A stretch of 64,000 nucleotides of DNA from Lysinibacillus sphaericus. GTDB lineage: Bacteria > Bacillota > Bacilli > Bacillales_A > Planococcaceae. Below, in pieces: positions 16,396 through 25,484 of the stretch (its first letter is position 1; each line of letters opens with the position of its first letter). The notes below the pieces were generated by a model. The model did not search any database. It was not told the origin of the DNA and worked only from the letters and a program-made list of their open reading frames with translations. The stretch spans positions 124,001 through 188,000 of the forward strand of contig NZ_SADV01000003.1 of NCBI RefSeq assembly GCF_006864135.1. The letters are read 5' to 3'. The translations under genes were made by a program, and so were the position numbers.

Positions 16396-16686
16396 GAACA
16401 TCTTGTGAGAGATAAGATAGTGGAAACAAGAGCAATTTTACGATAAAAACGTGATTTGACTGAATGAGAACTTGAAGAGATTGAACAAACGATACAACGT
16501 GCCTTCAAATTGCGAGTACTAGTTACACTTACACTGTGGCATAATCATAATTTGCATGACAAAACTGGATTAGTAACAGGGATGTATCCGCACAAAAGGG
16601 AGCTATTACTGGATACAGATATATCAGTAAAACGTATTGCATTTAATGATATACAAGATGCAAAGCTGGTGGACACTGATGATTAA
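16384..16686 (+). pseudogene. YolD-like protein remnant
   Basis: The plus strand encodes MMLPEHLVRDKIVETRAILR then a stop. After a second stop it continues with IEQTIQRAFKLRVLVTLTLW and VKRIAFNDIQDAKLVDTDD, ending at TAA 16686. The MMLPEH opening and the C-terminal hairpin RIAFNDI are typical of YolD-like proteins, which in Bacillaceae accompany UV-damage polymerases. Two in-frame stops disable it and its N-terminus is fused to the isochorismate-synthase fossil. Confidence 0.7.
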
Positions 16687-16924
16687 TCACGAAGATCGAC
16701 CAATCTTATACGACTATATAAAATTAGACGTGGCCATTCGGTCATTACAACAAGACTATTCATCGCTTGAAAAGTTAAAAATGTCGAAGGTCTATTTAAA
16801 TGTTGTAGATGGTTTATTTAAAGACTTAAGAAACGATTTTTATAACAAAAAACGTGTGCTTGCTAAGAAAAATATTGAGGTAGTTAAATGGGTAAATGTA
16901 GACAAACCCTGGGCAAATTGGTAA
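16679..16924 (+). CDS. small protein downstream of the YolD remnant
   Basis: An 81-residue, basic, helical protein (MINHEDRPILYDYIKLDVAI at the start, VNVDKPWANW at the end). I take the ATG at 16679, which overlaps the YolD stop in the ATGATTAA arrangement of coupled genes. Proteins of this kind follow YolD genes in related genomes as I recall, but I do not know a function. Because its partner is broken it may be expressed poorly or not at all. No separate ribosome binding site is evident. Confidence 0.55.
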   Translation: MINHEDRPILYDYIKLDVAIRSLQQDYSSLEKLKMSKVYLNVVDGLFKDLRNDFYNKKRVLAKKNIEVVKWVNVDKPWANW

Positions 16925-16979
16925 GGATATATTACAGCTTTTACAGGTTCAATAAATACTTTATATGAATACAAAACGG

Positions 16980-17010
16980 GGGTATCTCTAATTTTAAGAT
17001 ACCCTCATTT
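16980..17010. terminator. convergent terminator at the end of the metallophore operon
   Basis: GGGTATCT (16980-16987) pairs with AGATACCC (16997-17004), with a T-rich run on the plus side and GTTTTGT on the minus side. It separates the small plus-strand gene from the 28-kb minus-strand operon. Confidence 0.75.
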
Positions 17011-17021
17011 TTAAATTTTTT

Positions 17022-17795
17022 TTACTTAATACAAATCTTAGAAGAACTCTGTATACAGTTCTGCTCCAAACTCTTATAATAATCCTGTTTATTTTCATAT
17101 GGGAAAAAGTGACTTCCCGAAAACTCTTTCAAATTAAAAGAATTTGTCGTGACATTTCCCCAACTTTTCATACTACTTGCTGGTGCGTCTGGATCATTAG
17201 TTCCGCAATGAGCAACAATCGGACCATGAAATAATTCATTACGATAATCAAAAGACTCATTCAAACGATAATCATTTTTCACCATTGGTAAAATGTGTTG
17301 TAAAACTTCTTTATTTTCCAATAACTCTTTCGGTGTACCTCCTACTCGTATTAATTCTTTAACTAATTCACTATCATCCATATATGTTTGATAGTCATCA
17401 GGGAAATGATCTTGAGGTGCATGGCGACCTGCTACTATTAATAAATTCACTTTTTTCTTATATTTTTCTTCTAGTAAACAGGCTGTTTTAAAAGCAAGAA
17501 TAGCTCCCATGCTATGACCATAAAAATATATTCGCGTTTGGTTTGTTACTCTGTTAATTGCTTCTGCAATTTGTGGCATCACATGAAGATAATCTGTAAT
17601 ATACTGTTCTTTTATTCTTGTTGATTTACCAGGTAGCTCTATCGGAAATACAGCTAAGTTCTGCTCCCATGTTTTCCAATTTCTAAAAGCGGCGGCACTG
17701 CCTCCAGCATGATGGAAGCAGAAAAGCTTATTACTATTTTCGTAATCTAACTCGTCCACAAAAGGAAACCACTTTTTAACGTCTACCACACCCAT
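17022..17795 (-). CDS. type II thioesterase of the metallophore NRPS (YbtT/PchC-like)
   Basis: A 257-residue alpha/beta hydrolase. FCFHHAGGSAAAFRNW opens the fold, GHSMG (near residue 95) carries the nucleophilic serine, and SGSHFF near the C-terminus carries the catalytic histidine. Such free-standing editing enzymes release mis-acylated or stalled intermediates from carrier proteins. It is the last gene of the operon and its start overlaps the reductase stop by 13 bases, with AAGGAGG ahead of the ATG. Length and motifs are normal for the family. Confidence 0.93.
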   Translation of the reverse strand: MGVVDVKKWFPFVDELDYENSNKLFCFHHAGGSAAAFRNWKTWEQNLAVFPIELPGKSTRIKEQYITDYLHVMPQIAEAINRVTNQTRIYFYGHSMGAILAFKTACLLEEKYKKKVNLLIVAGRHAPQDHFPDDYQTYMDDSELVKELIRVGGTPKELLENKEVLQHILPMVKNDYRLNESFDYRNELFHGPIVAHCGTNDPDAPASSMKSWGNVTTNSFNLKEFSGSHFFPYENKQDYYKSLEQNCIQSSSKICIK

Positions 17796-18868
17796 TCTTC
17801 ATCCTCCTTGATATCCTTCATTCTTAATGGTTCTCTTTCCCGTATATAAACTTTTTGAGAGGGTCCTATTTTTCTGCCAATATCATTCCATAATTTACAA
17901 GCTGTTAAATAATATTGTGTTGTTTGATTAAAGTAAGAACGATTCCAAATATCTTCAAAAAATGTTAGAAGAGAACGTTCAACGCTTTTAGGCCATACTT
18001 TTTTATAGTGATCTTCGAAGCTATTGTTTTGTGCAGTAAAGACAATCTCCTCTACTGGATAGCTTAGAAATTTATTGTCTATTCTCTTATTTAATATAGG
18101 CGATTCGTTTAATGACGAACTCATACACGGCATCCAATGCACTGAACCGTGCGTGTCCGGTAAATACAATGTTCCTCTATTCGTTCCTAAAGTCACTCTG
18201 TGCAATAAATAAATGTTACTTTCTGGATTAGCTAAATCCATTTGATTGAAAACACGTAATGTCACAGGGGTGTCCCGTATTTGTCCAGATAGCATATAAA
18301 AAGGACTATGCTCTGTAGGGTCATTAACTGGTTCAAATATACAGGATTGTAAACTACCAAGGGCTTGCCCTATAATATCTAGCATTGGAAATAATACTTG
18401 GATACTACAAGCCGCCTCTAAATAAATAATATCACTAACTTCTCTTAATGTTTTCGCCGTTTGTATAAAGGAATGTACAGCATCAACATTTGGATAAAAA
18501 CTATTTAAGTGATATTTACAATTACCTACTTTCGCACTTTTAATTAGCTTTACATAGTCATCCTCATGGACAGGATGCTCCTGTATAACATGTATACCTT
18601 TCTCTAAAAATGCTTGTGCTATATTTGTCCCTTCTCCACCCACGATCGTTGATTTAACAACAACGCACGCAACATCCACCTGCTCATTTGTTATATCTTC
18701 TACAGTTGTGTAAAGTGGAACATTCAATGTATTGGCGAGTTCTTGCGACTGTTTACTACCCTTAGATAAAATACCTACAAGCTTATAAAGAGATGGTAAA
18801 TTTAAGATTGCCTGCAAATAATAAGCACCGAACTTCGTACCACAAACGACTACTCTTAATGGCCTCAT
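17783..18868 (-). CDS. thiazolinyl imide reductase (Irp3/YbtU/PchG-like)
   Basis: A 361-residue NAD(P)H-dependent oxidoreductase. The start is RPLRVVVCGTKFGAYYLQAI, whose VCGTKFG is the Rossmann nucleotide loop as found in Irp3 and PchG, and QEHPVHEDD belongs to the Gfo/Idh-like active-site region. Family members reduce one carrier-bound thiazoline ring to thiazolidine during yersiniabactin or pyochelin assembly. I use the ATG at 18868, which overlaps the preceding stop (ATGA) and has GGAGGAAGGG upstream, rather than an upstream ATG at 18937. Its presence predicts at least one thiazolidine in the product. Confidence 0.92.
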   Translation of the reverse strand: MRPLRVVVCGTKFGAYYLQAILNLPSLYKLVGILSKGSKQSQELANTLNVPLYTTVEDITNEQVDVACVVVKSTIVGGEGTNIAQAFLEKGIHVIQEHPVHEDDYVKLIKSAKVGNCKYHLNSFYPNVDAVHSFIQTAKTLREVSDIIYLEAACSIQVLFPMLDIIGQALGSLQSCIFEPVNDPTEHSPFYMLSGQIRDTPVTLRVFNQMDLANPESNIYLLHRVTLGTNRGTLYLPDTHGSVHWMPCMSSSLNESPILNKRIDNKFLSYPVEEIVFTAQNNSFEDHYKKVWPKSVERSLLTFFEDIWNRSYFNQTTQYYLTACKLWNDIGRKIGPSQKVYIREREPLRMKDIKEDEEWVW

Positions 18869-19986
18869 AATATCCCTTCCTCCAAGTCTAGGTGATTTTC
18901 TGTCTGTGAAGTAATGATAAAATCTTCTATCACACACTGTTCATGCAATTCTCGCATGACATTACTTGGATTCAATATGTCGCAAGCCCAATAAACTCCA
19001 TTTTCCTGAATTATCCCTTTTATAATGGCTTCTACAGATAACGCACAAATAATTCCACTAATCGTAAAGCTATTTTGACAAAGTAATTGAGCTTGTCGTC
19101 GTATCGATTGTCCCTTAAATTTTCCAAACATCTCTATGACGATTGTGTACCATGTTTGTCGAACAGGGAAAATGATAAGTTTTTCCAGCAAGTCATCTAC
19201 AATTTGATGTAAATGTTCAGGCGTATTTTTCATTGCTAATTGTATACACGCTTGTTGTAATAATGAAAAAACAGCTTTATTTGGATAAATATTATGCCAA
19301 TGTGCTTCGGTTATATGTAGCTTTTTTGCAAGGCGAATTGTTTCATTTGTTATATACCTTTGAGCATAGACTGTATTTTCCTCACCATTAATTGTCACAT
19401 TTATTTTTTCTGTCTGTGCTAGTTCACGTACTATTTTTCCATCCCTATAAAAGGCATTCGCTGTACCAAAACCATAGATAGAGCTAAGCATTATATCAGC
19501 TGCTGCGCCTTTACTATATGCTTCTTCTCCTCCTGCATAGCCGCTTATTTTATCTATTTGATCAAATCCTTCTTGAGCTAATAGGCGAGGAAGAATCCCC
19601 GATAAACCAGGAAAACTTCCTGCTGAAAGAATCATTATATTTGTTAGCTCCTGCTGTATAAATTTCTTCTCCAACAAATCTGCCCCAAATGCATCGACAT
19701 AATGGGCCCCAGCTTTTATGGCAGCTTGAGCCACTCTATCAATAATGCTATACGAGGGGCCTGCACAATTTAACACGATTGTACAACCTGCACAAAATGT
19801 CTCTAGCGCTATTTGGTCATATATATCTACCTGCATATATTCCATAAATTTGTCTAATTGAGAATGTTCTTCATGCTCACTTCTACTCCCACAGCGTAAT
19901 GGATATTTATCTTTTAAATATCGTACAGCCGCTTGTCCAACAGCCCCATTGTAGCCAATAATTCCTATTTTAAATTGATGGTTCAT
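18865..19986 (-). CDS. saccharopine-dehydrogenase-like NAD(P)-dependent tailoring enzyme
   Basis: A 373-residue protein with an N-terminal Rossmann loop IGIIGYNGAVGQAAVRYL and the saccharopine-reductase/homospermidine-synthase-like stretch VLNCAGPSYSIIDRVAQAAI, then VDAFGAD and SAGSFPGLSGILPRLL. This supports NAD(P)-linked redox chemistry on an imine or carbonyl. Its exact role is unknown; it could reduce an imine, or modify the released product. It starts inside the 3' end of NRPS2 (17-base overlap) with AAAGGAG ahead of the ATG, and ends in an ATGA overlap with the thiazolinyl reductase. Coupling to both indicates a biosynthetic role. Confidence 0.82.
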   Translation of the reverse strand: MNHQFKIGIIGYNGAVGQAAVRYLKDKYPLRCGSRSEHEEHSQLDKFMEYMQVDIYDQIALETFCAGCTIVLNCAGPSYSIIDRVAQAAIKAGAHYVDAFGADLLEKKFIQQELTNIMILSAGSFPGLSGILPRLLAQEGFDQIDKISGYAGGEEAYSKGAAADIMLSSIYGFGTANAFYRDGKIVRELAQTEKINVTINGEENTVYAQRYITNETIRLAKKLHITEAHWHNIYPNKAVFSLLQQACIQLAMKNTPEHLHQIVDDLLEKLIIFPVRQTWYTIVIEMFGKFKGQSIRRQAQLLCQNSFTISGIICALSVEAIIKGIIQENGVYWACDILNPSNVMRELHEQCVIEDFIITSQTENHLDLEEGIL

Positions 19987-22900
19987 GGCTTACTCCTTTA
20001 AGCAGTAATTGAGCAGTCTCTTTCACATTAGGCTCCTGCAAACATGTAAGATGATTACCATTTATAGGAATGATATTTAAATGACCAAATGTAATATCTC
20101 TCCAAAATTCTTCGTTTCTTGTACCAATTACCGGTAAAAAGGATGATATTTTATCAATACAACTAAATGCAACTACGTCTCCCATGAAAGGCTCGGTTCC
20201 ATACGATACAACACCTTTAAAGCTTTGACAGAAGATTTGATATAGCGTTACCATTCGTTGCTTTTGAAAAGCTGAAATATCACCTTGCAAAGCTGGAACG
20301 GTAGTATATAAATCTACTAATCTCTGTTTAGGAGACTTGCTAGCAAGCTTTTGATAACATTGTGCAATTGGTGCAAACTCTCCGGTTAGATTACATAAAT
20401 CTTCAATTGTAATGGTATTCGCTTCTTTTTTGATTAAATCATGTAGTGCTTTTTTTAGTAATTCATCCTCGACATCGTGACCACTTTTTACAAGATCAGC
20501 GCCTATTAATAAACCAAATGTTCTTTCCATTAATAGATCATTTCGAAGCTTTGCATCACAAGGCGTAGTATCTATTGTAATGACTGGTTCAACTTGAACA
20601 CCTTCTGCAAGTAACACCTTTGCCGTTTCAACAGCAATAAGCCCTCCCATACAGTACCCTATTAATTCAAAGTTTGAAGCGTTTAGCTTTAACAATTGTT
20701 GCGCATATTTTTGCCCTAAATTTTGAATAAGTGTTTCAGGTGTATAGGCTAAATAATCTGCTTCATCACCAAAAATAAATCCTGCTATCGTGTCTTTGCG
20801 GTTTGGTTCATCTATTAAATAAGGGAGCAATTGATTGTAAGGTGTAAGTGTTCCCGTTCCATCGTGGAATAGTACTTTAATTTTTCCGCCAACCTCTCCT
20901 TCAGCTAACATAACGAAAGATGTTTTCGTATCTGAGGCAGTTTCATCCTGCATTGTTTGATGATTTTCAAGCGAGTGACTTATCTTTTCTGCAATTTCTG
21001 CAATCGTCGGTGTTTGTAAAATCTCTACCATTAATTGATCCCACTCCCAATGCTCCACTTCTGAAAGTGTATCTCTCATTGCTGCCACAACTTGTGCAAC
21101 TAGTAATGAATCGCCACCTGCTTGATAGAAGTTTTCATTGCGCCAAATACTTTCTCTATTTAGTGCTTTCGCCCAAATTTCTGCAATTCTTTTCTCTAAG
21201 TCACCTTGCGGAGATTCACCGGATTGTGCAATAAATGGATTGGATGCTTCTAGTCGACTTTGTAATGCACCTCGATCCACTTTGCCGTTTTCAGATAACG
21301 GTAGTTCACGAAGCACTTCAATATGCGCTGGTATCATATATTTTGGTAGTTGTCTTTCTAAATGTTGCTGAACCTCACTCGCATAAAGTCTCTTACGTTC
21401 ACCTATAAATTGACCGACAAATACTGCCTGATTTGCAGCGGATAATGGATCATTTTTTGTAGGATATACACCGGCTATCTCCACCTCTGTTGCTGCAAAT
21501 AACTCATGCCACTGTTCACGATTGAAAAATACTTGATCATTGTTTTTTCTAAAGTCTTCAAAATCATTTAGACCAGCATGAAATTCCATTGATGTAAGAA
21601 GTGAATAGTTTTCCCCAGTCGTATCTGCTACTATTAACGCTCCTCCTTCAACTGTCATTTCCTTAAAGGTTTGTAACACTTGTGGAGCTTTCTTAGCGTT
21701 GTGTAAAACATTATTACATAAAATCAAATCAAAGGAAGATGCTTGAATTCCTTGAGACCAATAGGATTGATTGATATCATACAAACCATATGTAACCCAC
21801 TTATAAGGTTCAAACGATTTTCGCGCTTCATTTAAAAAGAATTGTGATAAATCTGTAAAAACATATTCTACATTTTTATGATTTAATGTTGGTATTAACT
21901 CTAAACTTACACCGCCTACGCCAGCTCCTACCTCTAAAATTCGGAACGTTTTCTTTGGATAAGCCTTTCTAAATTCATCTACAATTGTATGGACAGCTTG
22001 AATTGTAACTTGATTTAATGAACGACTAATTAGGTTGTCTTTATATGCCGCTAAAGCAATATCAAAGCTTCCTTTAGGAAAAAATAAATCTAATGAATCA
22101 ATATCCCCGCGAAGTAAACCTAAAAGATGCTTACTTGAATCTTCAAAGTAATCCACAAGTTTTTTTCCATACTGCATTTTTTCTTCAATGTCTCTCCATT
22201 TTAGCCAAGAGATTTCTGATGCATTGTGTGGTAAATCTTTATTGACTAGATAATAGTTTGACGTTGCTGGATTTTGCTTTATAAGATTTTCTTTACATAA
22301 AACATTCAGCCATCTTCTTAGTAGCTGATGGTAGTATGGATGTACTTTGACTATTTGCTGAATTTCACTTATAGAAAATTCTCGATCATCTATAAAAATA
22401 TCTAAGTCTTGGAATGTTTTCATAATATCTAGTACGGCTGTCCAATTTGAAATTGTAGACCATTGTGCAAATAACTCTCGATCTACATTATGGGTCGCTT
22501 GATCTCCAGCGTTTTTAACTACAGTTGTTAATCTTTCTGAAGAAACCAATGTTTTTATTTGATTTGCATTTTTCCTTGCTTGCACGAATGCTGAAATGTT
22601 AAATTCTTTACTTGCCAAATCTTTACTTGCAATAACCGCTGCATGCTCTATCTGCTGCATACGTTGCATCGAACTTTCAATTTCACTTAACTCAATGCGA
22701 TGCCCATTAATTTTTACTTGAGTATCCTCTCTCCCTAAAAACTCAATCACACCATCTGGTAGCAATCTCCCTATATCTCCAGTTGCATATAAACGCTCTC
22801 CAGTGTAAGGATGGACAATAAATTTCGCTGTAGTATTTTTTTCATTCTGTAGGTAGCCGGTAGCAAGCCCCTCTCCCCCAATATATAAATCACCAATTGT

Positions 22901-25483
22901 CCAATCAGGGCATGACTCTAGCTCCTTATTCAAAACATAAAAATATTGATTTGCTAATGGCTTACCATAAGGAATACTGTTCTTATAGGTAGTATTTATA
23001 TCTATTGGATAATAAATAGACCAGATTGCTGCTTCTGTTGCTCCACCAAGGCTGATAAATTTCGCTTGTTCAAAATAATGTGCCATTTGTTTTGGTAATG
23101 TAACAGGTATCCAATCTCCAGATAAAAATACTAAACGTAATTTTTTATGAAGAGTTGTTGTCGTATCCTGTATGTATGCATGAAGAAGTTGCAATTGGGC
23201 TGGTACTGAATTCCAAATAGTGGCTTGATGAGATGTTAAAAGCTCCAACCAATGTTTTGGATCTTTAAGACGTGTATGCTCTGGTAATATAACGCTACCA
23301 CCAACACTTAATAATCCAAAAATATCGTATACCGATAAATCAAAAGCTAAATTGGCAATTGCTAAAACTCGATCATGCTCTGTTACTTGGAAACGATGAT
23401 TCATATCCATTATTGTATTCAGTACTGCCCTATGACTAACAATAACGCCTTTCGCTTTTCCTGTACTGCCAGACGTATGAATAATATAAGCTGGCTGTTC
23501 TACATCTACACGTACAGGAGTTAACTGTGCTTCTAAAGCAGTGTTTAATTGCTCGACTTCAATAAAGGAAAGAGATTCTTGTTCGTATAAATCACTATGG
23601 CTAGCATGACCTAAAATAAAAGTGGTTTGTGATTCACTTATAATATTTTTTTTACGAGCAATTGGTTGCTCAATATCTAAAGGTAAATACACGCCACCTG
23701 CTGTTAATGTTCCTATTACAGCAGCAATTTGCCAAATACCCTTCTGTAAGTCAATTGCTACAAAATCTCCTTGCCGCACACCTTTATTAATCAATGCCTG
23801 TTGAATGGCATAAACATAACGACCGAGCTCCTCATATGTAAAGTATTTACCATCTGCGTAAATAGCTATATTTTTAGCATATTGTGCAATAGCATCTAGC
23901 ACATTGTCATAGAGTAACCCCTTTGGTAAATCAATCGTTGTTTTATTTACTTCATTTCTAATCTTTTGCATTGCTTCAGGTAAACCTAATAATTGACGTT
24001 CTGTCCATGCTGTTTCGTTAGTTGCAAGTTTTGTTAAGTGATCTACAAAAAATTGAAAGGCTGAATCGATTAGCCCACTTGGAAAAATACCTTCACGTAC
24101 ATCCCAATTTATTAATATTCCATCCGGTTGTTCAGATACTTGACAATCAATCCATACTTGAGGTGTTTGACTAATTTTATATGCTAATTTCAACTTAGGC
24201 TCATTTTCAGACATATGACTATTCGCGTCTGCACCTAATGTACTTGTATAAACTACCGGTATAATAACATCACGATTACGATGTCGCTTTAATTCACGCA
24301 ATACTTCAATTCCTGAAAAATCGCGATACTCTAAGTCTGTCCATAGCTGCTGTTGTATTTCAGCCGCATGCTCATAAAATGCTCTATCTCTTTTTGCATG
24401 TATTTCTAACAGATTGATGGTCGTAAAATCTCCAATTACATCATGAATTTGAGCATGAATATTAGGTCGATTAAGCATCGTTATATTCATACTATAGTGA
24501 GATTGTTTTGACCATAAGCCAATAATTTCAGCAAAAGCTGTTAAAATAATACTGGAAGGAGTTAGCCGATGATCTTTTGCCTTCTGACTTAAAAATTGCC
24601 ATTTATGATTAGGTAACAGGAAATTAAATTGTTCAAAACGAATTGTATTGCTATCAATTTTGTCGCTTTGAACGGGTAACTCTGGCGCCTCTGGGAAAGT
24701 CTCTAAACGACTAGTCCAATAATTTTTAGCTTTTTCATTGGCAATCGAGCGATCATGTTGTTCATATTGTTGTATCATGACATCTCTAAATTGAATATCT
24801 AAAGCTGGTAATGGAGTATCTTCTGTATAGTAATAGTGTTCTAATTCTGCTATTAATACATTGATACTGACAAAGTCAGCAATTAACATATCAATAGATA
24901 GATGAATAACACTTTGATTTTTTTGCTGTGTAAGGACTAGGTCATACAACGGCCATTTATTAGGAGCATATTGCTTAACAGATAACTCATTTCTTACATG
25001 TAATAATCGTTGATTGGCTACTTCAGGTACTTCATCTGATAAATCAATAACTTGTATAGTTGGGAGCTCTACGTTTTTTAATACTTGCTGATAACCCTCC
25101 TGATGCACTATCGTACGGAGCATATCATGTCGCTTTATGACTTGGTGCCATGCCTTTTCAAGCCGTATAGGATCAAAAGTAGTGCCAACTAGTTCTGCAT
25201 ATACTTTACAACCTACTCCTCCATAACGATAATTGTTGCTTCTACCTACTAAATAGGCTGATTGAATATCAGTAAGCGGAAAGGAATCATAGCGTTTTTC
25301 AGTATCATGAATAATTGATTGTTGTTCCTTCTGTAAATAATCAAGGAGTTGCTTTTTATATTCTTTCAATCGCTCTTTACGTTCATTTGTAAGTACACCA
25401 GTTGGAGCCTTAAAATGTAATTTTCCATCTTCTACCCAAAGGTTCACTCCCAGCTCGCTATACTCCTCTAATAATTTTTTCAT
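19970..25483 (-). CDS. NRPS2: TubC-dock/Cy/A(Cys)-MT/PCP/TE
   Basis: An 1837-residue terminal module. Residues 1-55 (LLEEYSELGVNLWVEDGKLH) form a TubC-type docking domain. A cyclisation domain follows (about 65-495; DMLIAD, the DxxxxD motif, near 200). The adenylation domain (about 520-1400) has HTSGSTGKAKG near 671, and its pocket residues read D-L-Y-N-F-S-L-I-W-K by alignment, a cysteine code. A methyltransferase is inserted at about 975-1370 with an intact SAM motif ILEVGAGVGGVSLE. The carrier serine is S1459 (GGDSL). The thioesterase is at about 1525-1837 with nucleophile elbow GYCMGG, so Cys1611 replaces the usual Ser. It resembles PchF in order. It follows the methyltransferase gene by one base. 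Confidence 0.95.
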   Translation of the reverse strand: MKKLLEEYSELGVNLWVEDGKLHFKAPTGVLTNERKERLKEYKKQLLDYLQKEQQSIIHDTEKRYDSFPLTDIQSAYLVGRSNNYRYGGVGCKVYAELVGTTFDPIRLEKAWHQVIKRHDMLRTIVHQEGYQQVLKNVELPTIQVIDLSDEVPEVANQRLLHVRNELSVKQYAPNKWPLYDLVLTQQKNQSVIHLSIDMLIADFVSINVLIAELEHYYYTEDTPLPALDIQFRDVMIQQYEQHDRSIANEKAKNYWTSRLETFPEAPELPVQSDKIDSNTIRFEQFNFLLPNHKWQFLSQKAKDHRLTPSSIILTAFAEIIGLWSKQSHYSMNITMLNRPNIHAQIHDVIGDFTTINLLEIHAKRDRAFYEHAAEIQQQLWTDLEYRDFSGIEVLRELKRHRNRDVIIPVVYTSTLGADANSHMSENEPKLKLAYKISQTPQVWIDCQVSEQPDGILINWDVREGIFPSGLIDSAFQFFVDHLTKLATNETAWTERQLLGLPEAMQKIRNEVNKTTIDLPKGLLYDNVLDAIAQYAKNIAIYADGKYFTYEELGRYVYAIQQALINKGVRQGDFVAIDLQKGIWQIAAVIGTLTAGGVYLPLDIEQPIARKKNIISESQTTFILGHASHSDLYEQESLSFIEVEQLNTALEAQLTPVRVDVEQPAYIIHTSGSTGKAKGVIVSHRAVLNTIMDMNHRFQVTEHDRVLAIANLAFDLSVYDIFGLLSVGGSVILPEHTRLKDPKHWLELLTSHQATIWNSVPAQLQLLHAYIQDTTTTLHKKLRLVFLSGDWIPVTLPKQMAHYFEQAKFISLGGATEAAIWSIYYPIDINTTYKNSIPYGKPLANQYFYVLNKELESCPDWTIGDLYIGGEGLATGYLQNEKNTTAKFIVHPYTGERLYATGDIGRLLPDGVIEFLGREDTQVKINGHRIELSEIESSMQRMQQIEHAAVIASKDLASKEFNISAFVQARKNANQIKTLVSSERLTTVVKNAGDQATHNVDRELFAQWSTISNWTAVLDIMKTFQDLDIFIDDREFSISEIQQIVKVHPYYHQLLRRWLNVLCKENLIKQNPATSNYYLVNKDLPHNASEISWLKWRDIEEKMQYGKKLVDYFEDSSKHLLGLLRGDIDSLDLFFPKGSFDIALAAYKDNLISRSLNQVTIQAVHTIVDEFRKAYPKKTFRILEVGAGVGGVSLELIPTLNHKNVEYVFTDLSQFFLNEARKSFEPYKWVTYGLYDINQSYWSQGIQASSFDLILCNNVLHNAKKAPQVLQTFKEMTVEGGALIVADTTGENYSLLTSMEFHAGLNDFEDFRKNNDQVFFNREQWHELFAATEVEIAGVYPTKNDPLSAANQAVFVGQFIGERKRLYASEVQQHLERQLPKYMIPAHIEVLRELPLSENGKVDRGALQSRLEASNPFIAQSGESPQGDLEKRIAEIWAKALNRESIWRNENFYQAGGDSLLVAQVVAAMRDTLSEVEHWEWDQLMVEILQTPTIAEIAEKISHSLENHQTMQDETASDTKTSFVMLAEGEVGGKIKVLFHDGTGTLTPYNQLLPYLIDEPNRKDTIAGFIFGDEADYLAYTPETLIQNLGQKYAQQLLKLNASNFELIGYCMGGLIAVETAKVLLAEGVQVEPVITIDTTPCDAKLRNDLLMERTFGLLIGADLVKSGHDVEDELLKKALHDLIKKEANTITIEDLCNLTGEFAPIAQCYQKLASKSPKQRLVDLYTTVPALQGDISAFQKQRMVTLYQIFCQSFKGVVSYGTEPFMGDVVAFSCIDKISSFLPVIGTRNEEFWRDITFGHLNIIPINGNHLTCLQEPNVKETAQLLLKGVSHEPSI

Positions 25484-25484
25484 G

